In this document: positions 35,906-44,953 of the stretch, one piece after another
Layout of the letters: every line of letters starts with the position of its first letter
Numbering within the stretch: position 1 is the first letter of the stretch
Source of the DNA: Candidatus Amarobacillus elongatus
GTDB taxonomy: Bacteria > Chloroflexota > Dehalococcoidia > Tepidiformales > Tepidiformaceae
Length of the DNA: 64,000 nucleotides
Direction of reading: 5' to 3'
Assembly (NCBI GenBank): GCA_016703545.1
Contig: JADJBX010000002.1
Span: forward strand, 62,001 to 126,000
The notes under the pieces: model-generated
Database searches by the model: none
Told to the model about the DNA's origin: nothing
What the model saw: only the letters and a program-made list of their open reading frames with translations
Translations under genes and position numbers: made by a program

Positions 35906-36061
35906 TTAACTAGCGACATCACCTGTCGCGCGTTGGCTCACCACCGTCGCCAGGGCGCGGTTTCGTCGGCGGGTGCCCCGGCGAAAGGTCGTAGCACACC
36001 GGGCACAACGTCCCCAGGGGTAGACCGTCCCGCAGCGCTTGCACGTTCGCGTGTCCGGCAT
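35906..36061 (-). CDS. Small zinc-ribbon protein (51 aa)
   Basis: A short frame from ATG 36061: MPDTRTCKRCGTVYPWGRC, with a second Cys pair in CARCATTF. The two CxxC knuckles (CKRC and CARC) are the signature of a zinc ribbon, followed by a basic tail (RRGTRRRNRAL). It begins 1 bp after the alpha-galactosidase stop codon, as expected for a downstream operon gene. The function is unknown; nucleic-acid binding is possible. It is too short for certainty, but the paired CxxC motifs are unlikely by chance. Confidence 0.5.
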   Translation of the reverse strand: MPDTRTCKRCGTVYPWGRCARCATTFRRGTRRRNRALATVVSQRATGDVAS

Positions 36062-36062
36062 C

Positions 36063-38000
36063 TTAGTCGAACCAGCGCATCTCGCCGGGGGCGATCTCCA
36101 CGTCGAACCGCTGTCCGCGTGCCTCGATGGCCACCACGCGGGGCCGCGCGCTGTCGTTGCGAACCTGCACGCGTCCACTCACCTGCCGCACGAACAGATC
36201 CTTGCGTGTGAGGCTGCCACTGTCGCCAATGAGGCGCGGCGCCTGGCCCATGGCCGTCACCTGCAGCAGCACGCCTTCGTGCGGCCGCAAGAGGAGGTCA
36301 CCCATGCCCGCCAGCCGCGCGTTCCACACGTCGAAGGCGACTTCCCCGGGCCGCAGGAGTTCGGTCCACACCACCCACCGTGGAGTGTCGTCCCAGTTCA
36401 GCGCGCCGACGAGCGCCCGCCCCTCGCCGAGGTCCGCGCGCCAGGCGCCCGCCACCGGACCTTCGCCCGGGTCGTAGGGGAGCGCGGCAACGCCCGTGGG
36501 CGGGAACAGCGTGAGCGCCATGGCCCGGCGCGCCTCGGGCACCGCCGGGAGGTCGTCGCTTGCCACCACCATGCCCCCGCTGAGGGCGATGCCGGTCGCG
36601 AGGAAGCGGGTCTCGGCCTCCGAAAGCGCCGTGTCCGTATCGCGCACGATCAGGCAGTCCGGGTCGTTGGCCCACCACTTCCCGTGCATCCAGTTCCGCG
36701 CGAGCGTCATCCGCATCGCGTGCCGCACCGAGGGGTTTGGCCCGTCGTTCCAGACCGCCTTCACGTCCGGGCCCACGCGCATGCCGTCGACAAGCCCAGC
36801 CGCGGGGAGGAAGTGGCAGGTGCACCCCAGCAGGAATGTGTCGTCCCCCGCCGCTTCGCGGATGATTTCGAGGCCCCGGCGCACGTTGCTCGCGGCGGTC
36901 GTTCCAGGCGTGTGATACCGCACCTGGTCGGCGGGCTGCGCGGCGAACGCCATCGCGTCCAGCTTCAGGTACTCGTACCCGAACCCCTTCACCATCGTCC
37001 CGACCACGCCCCGGAGGAACGCCTCACCCTGCGGATGGCTGCAATCGACCACGGCGCAGCGCCCCAGCCAGGTGTCGACGAAAAGCAGGTCGCCGTCCGG
37101 CCGGTGGAGCGCGATCTCCGGGTGCTCGCGCAGCACTTCGCTGCTTTCGTGCAGCACCAGCGGCGCCAACCAGATCCCCGGCCGGTACCCGGCCTCCCGG
37201 ATGCGCGCCGCAAGGTCCCCGAGCGAGGACGTGAACTTCGCGTTGGGGCGAAGCCAGTCGCCGGTCGCGGCCTGGTAGCCATCGTCGATCTGCACGAATT
37301 CCGCCGGGTGGTTCGAAGCGCGCATCGCCTCGAGGTTGCGGATCACGTCTTCCTCGGTCACCCGGTCGTAGAACTGGTACCAGCTGCACCAGGCCGTGGG
37401 CACGCGGCCGGGGACGCGCGCCCCCATCTCCGCCGCCACCTCATCGGCGTACAGGTCCACCTGCGGGAGCACGCCGCGGCCTTCCGAGAGCAGGACCGGC
37501 TGCAGCGCGAGCGTCTCGCCCGGCGCCAACGTCGTGCCGGTGAGGTCGAACACGAGCGCGATCGACCGCACGACGGTCTCTTCCGCGTCCAGCTCCACCT
37601 CAAGGTCGAGGAAGAAACGATCGCCCCGCAGGCTGCCCGCGACGAACGCCGGCGTGGCCCGAACTGGCAGCGTGAGTGCCACCATCTCGCGGCTGCGGTA
37701 GCGCCGCGTCTCGCCGTCCGTTCGCACCGCGTCCCCGGAGTACCCCTCCGGTTCCGGCGTCCCGAAGGCGTGGACGAAGGCATCCATCTGCATGTAGCGG
37801 CCCTGTATCCAGAGCGAGCCATCGGCCGCGGGCAGGTCGAGGGGTGCGGTCAGCCGCACGCGCTTCAGCGCCGCCGCATCACCGCCGGTGTTCGCGACGG
37901 TCACCGAGAGCCTCGCGTCCAGTGCATCGAACGAATGGCGAACGGCCAGCCCCGCCTCCGCCTCGGCGGAGAATTCCAGCCCCCAGGGCAGCTCTGTCAT
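36063..38000 (-). CDS. Alpha-galactosidase (GH36)
   Basis: A 645-aa glycoside hydrolase of family 36. The N-terminal beta-sandwich leads to a TIM barrel starting WCSWYQFYDRVTEEDV, with VQIDDGYQ and the catalytic nucleophile Asp in YLKLDAMAFAA. The acid/base region lies in the GPDVKAVWND part. A C-terminal beta domain (GALNWDDTPRWVV) follows. It releases terminal alpha-galactose from oligosaccharides such as melibiose and raffinose. No signal peptide is visible, so it probably acts in the cytosol. Its start overlaps the upstream nucleotidyltransferase stop (ATGA). It is part of a compact galactose operon. Confidence 0.92.
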   Translation of the reverse strand: MTELPWGLEFSAEAEAGLAVRHSFDALDARLSVTVANTGGDAAALKRVRLTAPLDLPAADGSLWIQGRYMQMDAFVHAFGTPEPEGYSGDAVRTDGETRRYRSREMVALTLPVRATPAFVAGSLRGDRFFLDLEVELDAEETVVRSIALVFDLTGTTLAPGETLALQPVLLSEGRGVLPQVDLYADEVAAEMGARVPGRVPTAWCSWYQFYDRVTEEDVIRNLEAMRASNHPAEFVQIDDGYQAATGDWLRPNAKFTSSLGDLAARIREAGYRPGIWLAPLVLHESSEVLREHPEIALHRPDGDLLFVDTWLGRCAVVDCSHPQGEAFLRGVVGTMVKGFGYEYLKLDAMAFAAQPADQVRYHTPGTTAASNVRRGLEIIREAAGDDTFLLGCTCHFLPAAGLVDGMRVGPDVKAVWNDGPNPSVRHAMRMTLARNWMHGKWWANDPDCLIVRDTDTALSEAETRFLATGIALSGGMVVASDDLPAVPEARRAMALTLFPPTGVAALPYDPGEGPVAGAWRADLGEGRALVGALNWDDTPRWVVWTELLRPGEVAFDVWNARLAGMGDLLLRPHEGVLLQVTAMGQAPRLIGDSGSLTRKDLFVRQVSGRVQVRNDSARPRVVAIEARGQRFDVEIAPGEMRWFD

Positions 38001-38722
38001 GCACCCCTCCGTGCGAACGTCTCCCGCGCGGCCTCGAGGCTCGCGGGTGTGCCGATATCAGACCACGGGCCCTCGACAGGCACGGCGCGCAGGCGTGCCC
38101 CGCCCGCCACCCATGCCGCGATGGCCCGCGGCAGTTCATATTCGCCGCGCTCCGATGGCGAAAGCGCCTCCGCGTGCTCCCAGATCCCGGGCCCGAGCAC
38201 GCCCAGGCCGGCGTTGTTCCAGCGCGTCGCCGAGGTTCCCGGCGCGGGCTTCTCCACGATCCGCCTGACCACGCCGTCATCGATGTACACGGCCGCTCCC
38301 TGCGAGGGGTCGTCGACCTCGTTCACGGCGAGCGCGCCATCCGCCAGGGCGGCCGCCCGAATCACAGCGCGGTAGTTCGCGGGCCGCACGAGAACATCGC
38401 CCCACGCCCAAGCGAACGGCTCGTCCCGCAGGGCGTCGCGCGCGAGGAGGAGCGCCCGTGCGGTGCCGTCGGGCTCGTCCTGGCGCACGAAGGTGAGCCG
38501 CATGCCGCACGCTTCGCCGTTCCCCAGCTCCGCCTCCAGCTGTTCGCCGAGGTAGCCGGTGACCACCACGACCTCGCGCACGCCCGCCGCGGCGAGCCCG
38601 TCGAGGGCGTGGACGATGATCGGCTTGCCGGCCACCGCGAGGAGCGGCTTCGGCGTCGCGGCTGTCAGGGCGCCGAGGCGGGTTCCCCGCCCGGCCGCGA
38701 ACAGGACGGCGCGCTCAATCAC
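37997..38722 (-). CDS. Sugar-1-phosphate nucleotidyltransferase
   Basis: A 241-aa nucleotidyltransferase without a beta-helix tail. It starts at GTG 38722: IERAVLFAAGRGTRLGALT (nucleotide loop), then PKPLLAVAGKPI, AWGDVLV (metal Asp) and WNNAGLGVL. This is the short form seen in hexose-1-P uridylyl- or guanylyltransferases. It overlaps galactokinase (GTGA) and alpha-galactosidase (ATGA) by 4 bp on each side. No GalT is present, so I infer that it activates galactose-1-P directly with UTP or another NTP. Specificity cannot be read from the sequence. An apparent fusion to galactokinase is a frameshift artefact. Confidence 0.82.
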   Translation of the reverse strand: MIERAVLFAAGRGTRLGALTAATPKPLLAVAGKPIIVHALDGLAAAGVREVVVVTGYLGEQLEAELGNGEACGMRLTFVRQDEPDGTARALLLARDALRDEPFAWAWGDVLVRPANYRAVIRAAALADGALAVNEVDDPSQGAAVYIDDGVVRRIVEKPAPGTSATRWNNAGLGVLGPGIWEHAEALSPSERGEYELPRAIAAWVAGGARLRAVPVEGPWSDIGTPASLEAARETFARRGA

Positions 38723-39970
38723 ACGACCTCCAGCCCCGGGCTCGCGTGTACTTCGAAGGCCGGGCCGCCCGTGGCCGCGCTCGCGGCGGCGATGACCGCC
38801 TCCACCTGCTCCGGCGGCACCGCGGCGAGGGCGTATCCCCCGAACCCCGCGCCCGTGAGCCGCGCACCGAGAGCGCCGGCGGCGCGCATCGCCTTGCAAA
38901 GCGCGTCCAACTCCGGCGTGCTGCAGCCGAAGTCGGCGCGCAGGCTCGTGGGAGGCGTTCAGCAGCTTCCCGAAGGCCGCGAGGTCACCCTCGCGGAGGG
39001 CCGCTTCCGCGTCGTCCACGCGCACGGCCTCGGAGAGGATATGCCGGGCGAGTTTTCGCACCGGCACCTTCCGCATGTGGTCGAAGCGCGCCGCCGTGAG
39101 CTGCACCAGCTGTTCGAGACCGGCCGCGCCCGTTCGCGAAACTTCGACTGGCGAAATCTTCTCCGGCAGTTCGTCGACGAGGATATCCACGACGTCCACG
39201 CCCGCGATCTCGCCGAGCCGCGGCGGATTCGTCAGGTCCACGCCGATCTGGTCCGCGAGCATCGCCGCGGCGATGCGCGCGCCGACCACCCGTTCGTTGT
39301 ACGAATCCCGCGCGGCACCGCCCTTCGGCGCCTCCACCCCCGAGTTCGCGACCACGAAGGCGATGCCCGCCGGCAGCGCGACCAGCCGCCGCGCCGGCGG
39401 TTCGAAGTCCACGCGGAGGGCGTGGCCTGCTTCCGCGTACACGATCGCGGCCTGGTCCATGCCGCCCGTCTCGGCGCCGGAGGCACGGTCCGCGTGGATC
39501 GCCCGTGTGACGAGCACCTCGCGGTCCAGCGCCTCGCCCCAGGCAGCGCCCATCGCCGCCAGCAGCCCCACCGCCAGCGCGGCCGACGAGCTGAGGCCGC
39601 TCGCCGCCGGGAGGTCACCGGCGACGAGGATGTCCGCGCCCATGCCCGGCGCAACGCCTTCCATCTGCCCGACGGCGCCGGAGACGTACCGGTGCCACGG
39701 GGCGTGCACGGGCGCATTCGCCACCCCGCGCACCACCTCGGAGGGCGTCTCTAACTGCTCCGAGGCGACGCGCACCACGGCCTCGTCCTCGCGCGGGGCT
39801 GCGGCCACGAACAGCCGCCGCTCGATCGCGATGGGCAGGACGGGCAGGCCCGAGTAGTCCGTGTGCTCACCGATGAGGTTCACGCGGCCTGGCGCGACCG
39901 CCACCACCGTGGGCGCGTGCCCGTACCGCTCGCTGAAGGCCTGTCGCACCTGCTCAATCGCATCTGTCAC
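38719..39970 (-). CDS. galK: Galactokinase, frameshifted
   Basis: A GHMP kinase that phosphorylates galactose at C1. The N-terminal galactose-binding signature is GRVNLIGEHTDYSGLPVLP, the ATP loop is GLSSSAALAVGLLAA, and motif 3 is RLTGAGFGGYALA. The frame breaks near 38948-38951. Adding an AG dinucleotide (GAG to GAGAG) restores KLLNASHESLR and ADFGCSTPELDALC. Without it the frame runs on into the nucleotidyltransferase and gives a false 657-aa fusion. It is first gene of the operon nucleotidyltransferase/alpha-galactosidase/zinc ribbon, and faces the FAH gene across 114 bp. Confidence 0.9.
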
Positions 39971-40084
39971 ATTCAGACTCTACCCCCGCCGCCCGCAACC
40001 TTCGAACGGCCGGCCAAAGCGCCGCCGCGGTCCCCTGTTTCCCCTTCGCCGCGCGGGGTTAGACTCCGCCCTCGGAGGTGCGCC

Positions 40085-40840
40085 ATGGCGATGTACGTGA
40101 GGTTCGAACGGAAGGATGGATCCGCCGGGGCGGGGCTGCTCGAAGGTGATGCCATCCACGCGATCAAGGAGCCGTTCTGGGAGCAGACCGAACGCACCGG
40201 CGAGCGGCTCGCGCTCGCGGAAGTGCGCCTTTTGCCGCCTTCGCAGCCCAGGAACATCGTCTGCGTGGGGCTCAATTACGGCAGCCACCTCAACGGGCGG
40301 CCCGTGCCGGACCCGCCGACCCTCTTCTTCAAGCCGCTCGGATCCATCGCCGGGCACGAGGATTCGATTGTCCTTCCCGAGGGCGCCGGCCGGGTCGATC
40401 CCGAGGGCGAAATCGTCATCGTCATCGGCAAGCGGGTGAAGGGCGCCAGCCGCGAGGAGGGCCTCGCCGCCATCTTCGGCTACACCTGCGGCAATGATGT
40501 CTCCGCTCGCGAATGGCAGCGCGCCGACGGCCAGTGGTGGCGCGCCAAGGGCAGCGACACGTTCGGCGTGTTCGGCCCGGCCATCGCCACGGGGCTCCAG
40601 CACGACGCCATCGAACTGCGGACGCGAGTCAACGGCGCCGTTGCGCAGCACGCGCTCTCGAACGAACTCATGCGCGACATCCCCGAGATCGTGCGGCTCG
40701 TCAGCGCCGTCATGACGCTCGAACCGGGCGACATCATCTACACCGGTACCCCCGGCGAACCCCAGGGCCTCAAGCCCGGCGATGTCGTCGAGGTCGAAGT
40801 CACGGGCGTGGGCATCCTTCGGAACACCGTGGCCGGCTGA
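40085..40840 (+). CDS. Fumarylacetoacetate hydrolase family protein
   Basis: A 251-aa FAH-fold hydrolase/isomerase. The N-terminal small domain is followed by the catalytic region: CVGLNYGSHLNG, FFKPLGSIAG, the metal-binding VDPEGEIVIVIGK, and YTCGNDVSAREWQ. The C-terminal GDIIYTGTPGEPQGLKPGD is typical. Metal ligands Glu/Glu/Asp are in place. Such enzymes cleave or isomerise 2-oxo acids in aromatic-compound breakdown; the substrate here is unknown. ATG 40085 has GGAGG 7 bp upstream, deciding the start over the longer frame at 39863. Confidence 0.9.
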   Translation: MAMYVRFERKDGSAGAGLLEGDAIHAIKEPFWEQTERTGERLALAEVRLLPPSQPRNIVCVGLNYGSHLNGRPVPDPPTLFFKPLGSIAGHEDSIVLPEGAGRVDPEGEIVIVIGKRVKGASREEGLAAIFGYTCGNDVSAREWQRADGQWWRAKGSDTFGVFGPAIATGLQHDAIELRTRVNGAVAQHALSNELMRDIPEIVRLVSAVMTLEPGDIIYTGTPGEPQGLKPGDVVEVEVTGVGILRNTVAG

Positions 40841-40841
40841 G

Positions 40842-41321
40842 CTACTCGGGAGCGCTCGCCAGCCGCGCGAGGCTCGGGGGGCCGTTCCACGTCTCGCCGT
40901 TGTCGAGCAGGACCTGGAGTTGCGTCCCGGTCTCCTCGACGGTGCCCTCGAGGATGGGCCCGGTTCGCGGGTGGCGCGGCTTCTCGGGCACGCGCACGCG
41001 TGTCCCCTCCGCGAAATCGGCCGAGGCCGCGATCTCGATCGCTTCCACCCGTCGCCCCGCCGTCCGCGCGATGACCTGCAGCAGGGCGAAGTCGTTCACC
41101 GCCTTCACCGTGCGCAGCGCTTCCTCTTTCGTGGCCGGAACGCGCGCGGGACGCAGGTCGGCCGGGGGCGGAATCGCGTCCTCCGTCCCCTTCGCGAGGA
41201 TCTGACCCACCATCCGCTTCGCGCGCGGAGCGATCTCCGCGATCACCTGGTGCAGCAGCGCGATGTCGTCGCTCGCCTCCAGGAACGCCATGGTGCGCGC
41301 CGCGTCCTCGCGCACGGTCAC
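40842..41321 (-). CDS. Conserved-looking hypothetical protein
   Basis: A 159-aa protein I do not recognise. The N-terminal two thirds are helical (AARTMAFLEASDDIALLHQV, RAKRMVGQIL, AVNDFALLQVIARTA). The C-terminal 50 residues look like a small beta-barrel with a KOW/SH3-like rhythm (FAEGTRVRVPEK, GPILEGTVEETG, LQVLLDNGETW). I start at GTG 41321 because GGGAG lies 7 bp upstream; the frame upstream has poor, Arg-rich sequence. It converges with the FAH gene (1 bp apart). A nucleic-acid- or ribosome-associated role is possible from the barrel alone, but not established. Confidence 0.55.
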   Translation of the reverse strand: MTVREDAARTMAFLEASDDIALLHQVIAEIAPRAKRMVGQILAKGTEDAIPPPADLRPARVPATKEEALRTVKAVNDFALLQVIARTAGRRVEAIEIAASADFAEGTRVRVPEKPRHPRTGPILEGTVEETGTQLQVLLDNGETWNGPPSLARLASAPE

Positions 41322-41454
41322 GAAGGGACTCCCGTCGCGGCTGGTCGGCCGCCGTTCATGTGCATCTCCGAATGGTACCCCGCGGCCGCGACCGGCACAC
41401 GCCGCGACGCCCACGGCGTTCGCCGTGGCGCGTCCCGTCCGCGGGGAGGGCATG

Positions 41455-41685
41455 CTACCCCTGCTGCAGGTCGCTCGGTTCCATGACCCGGAACCCGAGG
41501 GCAAGCGTGACCTGGTAGAACTCCGGCTTCCCGTCGCGGATGTTCCCGCGGATCTCCTTGACCTCGAACCAGTCCAGGTTGCGGAGCGTCTCCGCGGCGC
41601 GCGCGATAGCGCCCTCGATCGCGTCCTCGACGCCGACCTTCGACGACCCGACGAGTTCGACCTTCTTGTAAATGTGATCGGCCAT
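41455..41685 (-). CDS. Dodecin family flavin-binding protein
   Basis: A 76-aa dodecin. The fold order beta-helix-beta-beta is seen: YKKVELVGSSKVGVEDAIEG, then AAETLRNLDWFEVKEIRG with the flavin-stacking Trp (DWFEV), then YQVTLALGFRV. Dodecins form hollow 12-mers that store or buffer riboflavin, FMN or CoA. ATG 41685 gives the usual MADHIYKKVE start. It lies downstream of sucD on the same strand but is separated from it by a strong terminator. Confidence 0.92.
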   Translation of the reverse strand: MADHIYKKVELVGSSKVGVEDAIEGAIARAAETLRNLDWFEVKEIRGNIRDGKPEFYQVTLALGFRVMEPSDLQQG

Positions 41686-41722
41686 GGTGGCCTCCCGCGT
41701 CTCGTGATGCTCAAACCATACG

Positions 41723-41751
41723 AAACGTGCCATCCCGTTGGGGATGGCACG
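41723..41751 (-). terminator. Intrinsic terminator of sucD
   Basis: A perfect 11-bp stem, CGTGCCATCCC / GGGATGGCACG, with a 4-nt loop, followed on the minus strand by TTTCGTATGGTTT. It starts 36 bp after the sucD stop and lies upstream of dodecin, so dodecin must have its own promoter. Confidence 0.85.
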
Positions 41752-41786
41752 TACATGAACAAATTACGGGCGGGATGGCCGTTTCG

Positions 41787-42667
<881 letters not shown>

Positions 42668-42939
42668 GCTCAGTTCCCGAGGAAGCGATTTCCGGTGCGC
42701 GGACGGCCGCGCCAGGGTCCCGGATGCCCGATTCCGGAGAATACAGGCAGACCGCCTTAGTGTCCGCGCCGGCACTGTCCCGGCCTGGTCCCCCGCCGTC
42801 TTTCCTTTCGAATCACTGACATGCCCGCGCAACGGTGACCGCCGCTGTTCGCTGCGGATTGCGCCCGTGCCGTCGGTACGGTGACAACAACCTGCGTCTC
42901 ATCAAAGAAACTCGACCGGCGCAGGACAGGGGGTTATGT
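42668..42939. other. Divergent control region between sucD and the Thr-rich surface protein gene
   Basis: 272 bp without a supported gene. A longer reading frame reaches back to 42835 from the surface-protein gene, but its extra residues look non-coding. No known riboswitch is recognised. The segment from 42880 to 42935 (GACAACAACC, CATCAAAGAAAC) is the least GC-rich part and probably holds the promoter of the surface-protein gene. Confidence 0.5.
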
Positions 42940-44232
42940 GTGATCCATAGGGACCGAAGCCTCTTATCCAGCGGCTGGAAATGGGCCCCGCTCCTTTTGC
43001 TGGGAGCAGCCATTGTCCTGCTGACCTTCACCCTCCCGGCACGCGCCGGCGGCAACCACGACGGCACGTGCCAGCCCGGCGACGGCTACGGCCCGCCGTA
43101 TGGCCACGGTCCATGGGGCAGCGATGCCTTCCAGGGCGGTAGCGACAACTCCGCCTTCAACAAGGACAACTGGCACGAAGGCGATTCCGCCGACAACCAT
43201 GCCAGCGACAACGCGGCGTTCCATCGCGAAGGCAACATCCCGGATGAGCCCTTCCCGCCGTGCCCGACCGCCACGTCCACGCCCGGCGGCACCGTCACCG
43301 CGACCGCCACGATGACCGAGACGTCGACCGCGACGGCCACCGCCTCCGCGACGGTTACTGAAACCGCCACGGCGACGGCCACCGCGACCGAAACCGCCAC
43401 CGCCACCGTCACCCCGACGGAGACGGCGACGATGACTCCCACCGCGACCGCCACGGCGACCGAGACGGCTACCCCGTCGACGACCCCGGGCGGCACGGTC
43501 ACGGCGACGGTCACCGCGACGGTTACGGCCAGCGCGACGGTGACCCCGACGGAAACCGCCACCATGACGCCCACCGCCACCGTCACCGCGACGGAGACGG
43601 CCACGCCTTCGACGACGCCCGGCGGCACCGTCACGGCCACCGTCACCCCGACGGAGACCGCCACGATGACGCCGACCGCCACCGCCACCGCCACGGAACC
43701 GGCGACGCTGACCCCCACGGCCACCGTCACCGCCACCGAGACGGCGACCATGACGCCCACCCTGACCGCCACCGCGACGTCGCCGGCCACCCTTACGCCG
43801 ACTGCGACGTTCACGACGGAACCGACGGGGACGGCCACGGTCACCGCGACCTCGCCGGCCACGCTTACGCCGACCGGCACGGCCACCGAAAACCCGACGG
43901 ACGTCCCGTCGACGAGCACCACTCAGCCCATCACGGGCAACACGGGTGGTTCGAACACGGGCGGCGGGTCGGCTGTCAGTGACAGCGGCCTCGACACCTC
44001 GTCGAACACGGGCTCGAACACCGGCTCGAACTCGAGCACCGGTGGCTCGAACACGGGCACGATGGGCTCGAATCAGTCGGCGGTGAGCGCCGAAACGCCG
44101 ATGGCGCCTTCGACCGGTAACGGCCAGGCCTCGTCGGACCAGACCGGTCTCATCGTTGCCGGCGGCCTGCTTCTCGCGGGTCTCGGCCTCGCCGGTACGG
44201 CTGCCACGCGCCGCCGTCGTGACGAGCGCTAA
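42940..44232 (+). CDS. Thr-rich repeat surface protein with C-terminal sortase-type sorting signal
   Basis: A 430-aa exported protein. GTG 42940, with AGGGGG upstream, gives a signal peptide (WKWAPLLLLGAAIVLLTFTL, cleavage near ARA). A short Asn/Asp/His-rich globular part follows to about residue 108, then about 215 residues of Thr/Ala/Glu/Pro repeats (units such as TETATMTPTATATA), then Gly/Ser/Asn-rich sequence. The C-terminus has APSTG followed by a hydrophobic helix (GLIVAGGLLLAGLGLAG) and the basic tail RRRRDER. This is the tripartite layout of LPXTG sorting signals with A in place of L. The Thr-rich stalk is probably glycosylated. A sortase is encoded at 49723. Confidence 0.75.
   Translation: MIHRDRSLLSSGWKWAPLLLLGAAIVLLTFTLPARAGGNHDGTCQPGDGYGPPYGHGPWGSDAFQGGSDNSAFNKDNWHEGDSADNHASDNAAFHREGNIPDEPFPPCPTATSTPGGTVTATATMTETSTATATASATVTETATATATATETATATVTPTETATMTPTATATATETATPSTTPGGTVTATVTATVTASATVTPTETATMTPTATVTATETATPSTTPGGTVTATVTPTETATMTPTATATATEPATLTPTATVTATETATMTPTLTATATSPATLTPTATFTTEPTGTATVTATSPATLTPTGTATENPTDVPSTSTTQPITGNTGGSNTGGGSAVSDSGLDTSSNTGSNTGSNSSTGGSNTGTMGSNQSAVSAETPMAPSTGNGQASSDQTGLIVAGGLLLAGLGLAGTAATRRRRDER
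43268..43912 (+). repeat. In-gene Thr/Pro codon repeat array
   Basis: Imperfect direct repeats of ACC/ACG/GCC/GCG codons encode units built on TETAT, MTPTATATA and TPSTTPGGTVTAT. Longer blocks (about 100-110 bp each, e.g. from 43416, 43536 and 43638) recur with a few changes. Such arrays change length easily by slippage and can mislead assembly. Confidence 0.75.
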
Positions 44233-44243
44233 CCGGTAACCTC

Positions 44244-44301
44244 GCCGGGCCTCTTGCCCGGCGGACATGGCAATGGGCCGGGGCGCATGCCCCGGCCCAT
44301 T
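44244..44301. terminator. Tandem hairpins between convergent surface-protein and PilZ genes
   Basis: Hairpin 1 is GCCGGGC/GCCCGGC (44244-44262). Hairpin 2 is a perfect 13-bp stem with a 4-nt loop, AATGGGCCGGGGC / GCCCCGGCCCATT (44272-44301). No long T-run is present. Their position between two gene ends suggests a bidirectional terminator. Confidence 0.65.
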
Positions 44302-44323
44302 GCGCGTTCCAGCCGCCGGCGCG

Positions 44324-44911
44324 TCAGGCGGCCCGCGTCTCCGTCGAAAGGAACTCGATCAGGTCGTCCACGAAGTGAATCTGCTCGGCGTCGAGCTCGC
44401 CGAAGCGCACGCGCAGCTCGCCCCCGTCCTGCGTATCGTCCCAGCCCGCGAAGAGCGCCGGGAGCAGCACCACGGCGCGTTGCCAGTTCAGCTTCACCAG
44501 CAGCTCGCCGGGGCCGGGGTGCACGTGCAGCTCCATGCGCAGCCCCCCGCGTGAAATGTCGAGGACGCGCCCGGCCTGGCTTGCGTGGCTCTCAAGGCAG
44601 ATAACCGTGGCCGCCATGCGCGTCGCGAACCGCGATTGCTTTCGGCGGTTCATGACCTGCCAGCCGGAGGTGATGCGCAGCCAGATCTTGCCGCTCGATC
44701 CCGCCGCCACTTCGCCCGCCGCGATGTACTTGCTTTCGCCCTTCAGGACGACTGCGCGTGCCGGTTCGGCCGCGCCGAAATCGCCGTCCATGGCCTCGAT
44801 CTCGATCAGCGCACCACGCACCGAGAGCGCCGTTGCCTGCACCTGCCGGGGTGGCTTGAGCGACGTGCGCACCAGGACGAAGCGCTCGCCTCCGGTGAGA
44901 TAGCCTTCCAC
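44324..44911 (-). CDS. PilZ domain protein (predicted c-di-GMP receptor)
   Basis: A 195-aa protein. An N-terminal YcgR-like beta domain (residues about 1-85; VRTSLKPPRQVQATALSVRG) is followed by a PilZ domain. The two c-di-GMP contact motifs are present: NRRKQSRFATRM (RxxxR type) and LDISRGGLRMEL (D/NxSxxG). The protein would sense cyclic di-GMP and may slow flagella or affect surface properties. It lies about 5 kb from the flagellar genes but not in their operon. A dedicated effector role in motility is inferred. Confidence 0.85.
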   Translation of the reverse strand: MEGYLTGGERFVLVRTSLKPPRQVQATALSVRGALIEIEAMDGDFGAAEPARAVVLKGESKYIAAGEVAAGSSGKIWLRITSGWQVMNRRKQSRFATRMAATVICLESHASQAGRVLDISRGGLRMELHVHPGPGELLVKLNWQRAVVLLPALFAGWDDTQDGGELRVRFGELDAEQIHFVDDLIEFLSTETRAA

Positions 44912-44953
44912 GTTTCGAAGATCGGCAGGCGGCCGCCGCTGCTGAATGCGTGT

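Noticed and set aside
37997..39970. A single 657-aa reading frame joining galactokinase and nucleotidyltransferase
   Set aside because: The middle (about 38720-38950) is low-complexity Arg/Gly sequence, while the true galactokinase C-terminus (LTGAGFGGYALA) is in another frame. The fusion is a frameshift artefact.
42668..42939. Possible c-di-GMP riboswitch before the surface-protein gene
   Set aside because: Neither the GGCAAACC-type core nor the paired tetraloop/receptor pattern of the known classes could be found.
43268..43912. Direct DNA repeats resembling a CRISPR array
   Set aside because: The repeats are imperfect, continuous and codon-based inside an open reading frame; there are no regular spacers and no cas genes.
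44244..44301. Long perfect hairpin considered as an attachment or recombination site
   Set aside because: It lies between two gene ends with no integrase, repeat copy or mobile element nearby; a terminator role is simpler.
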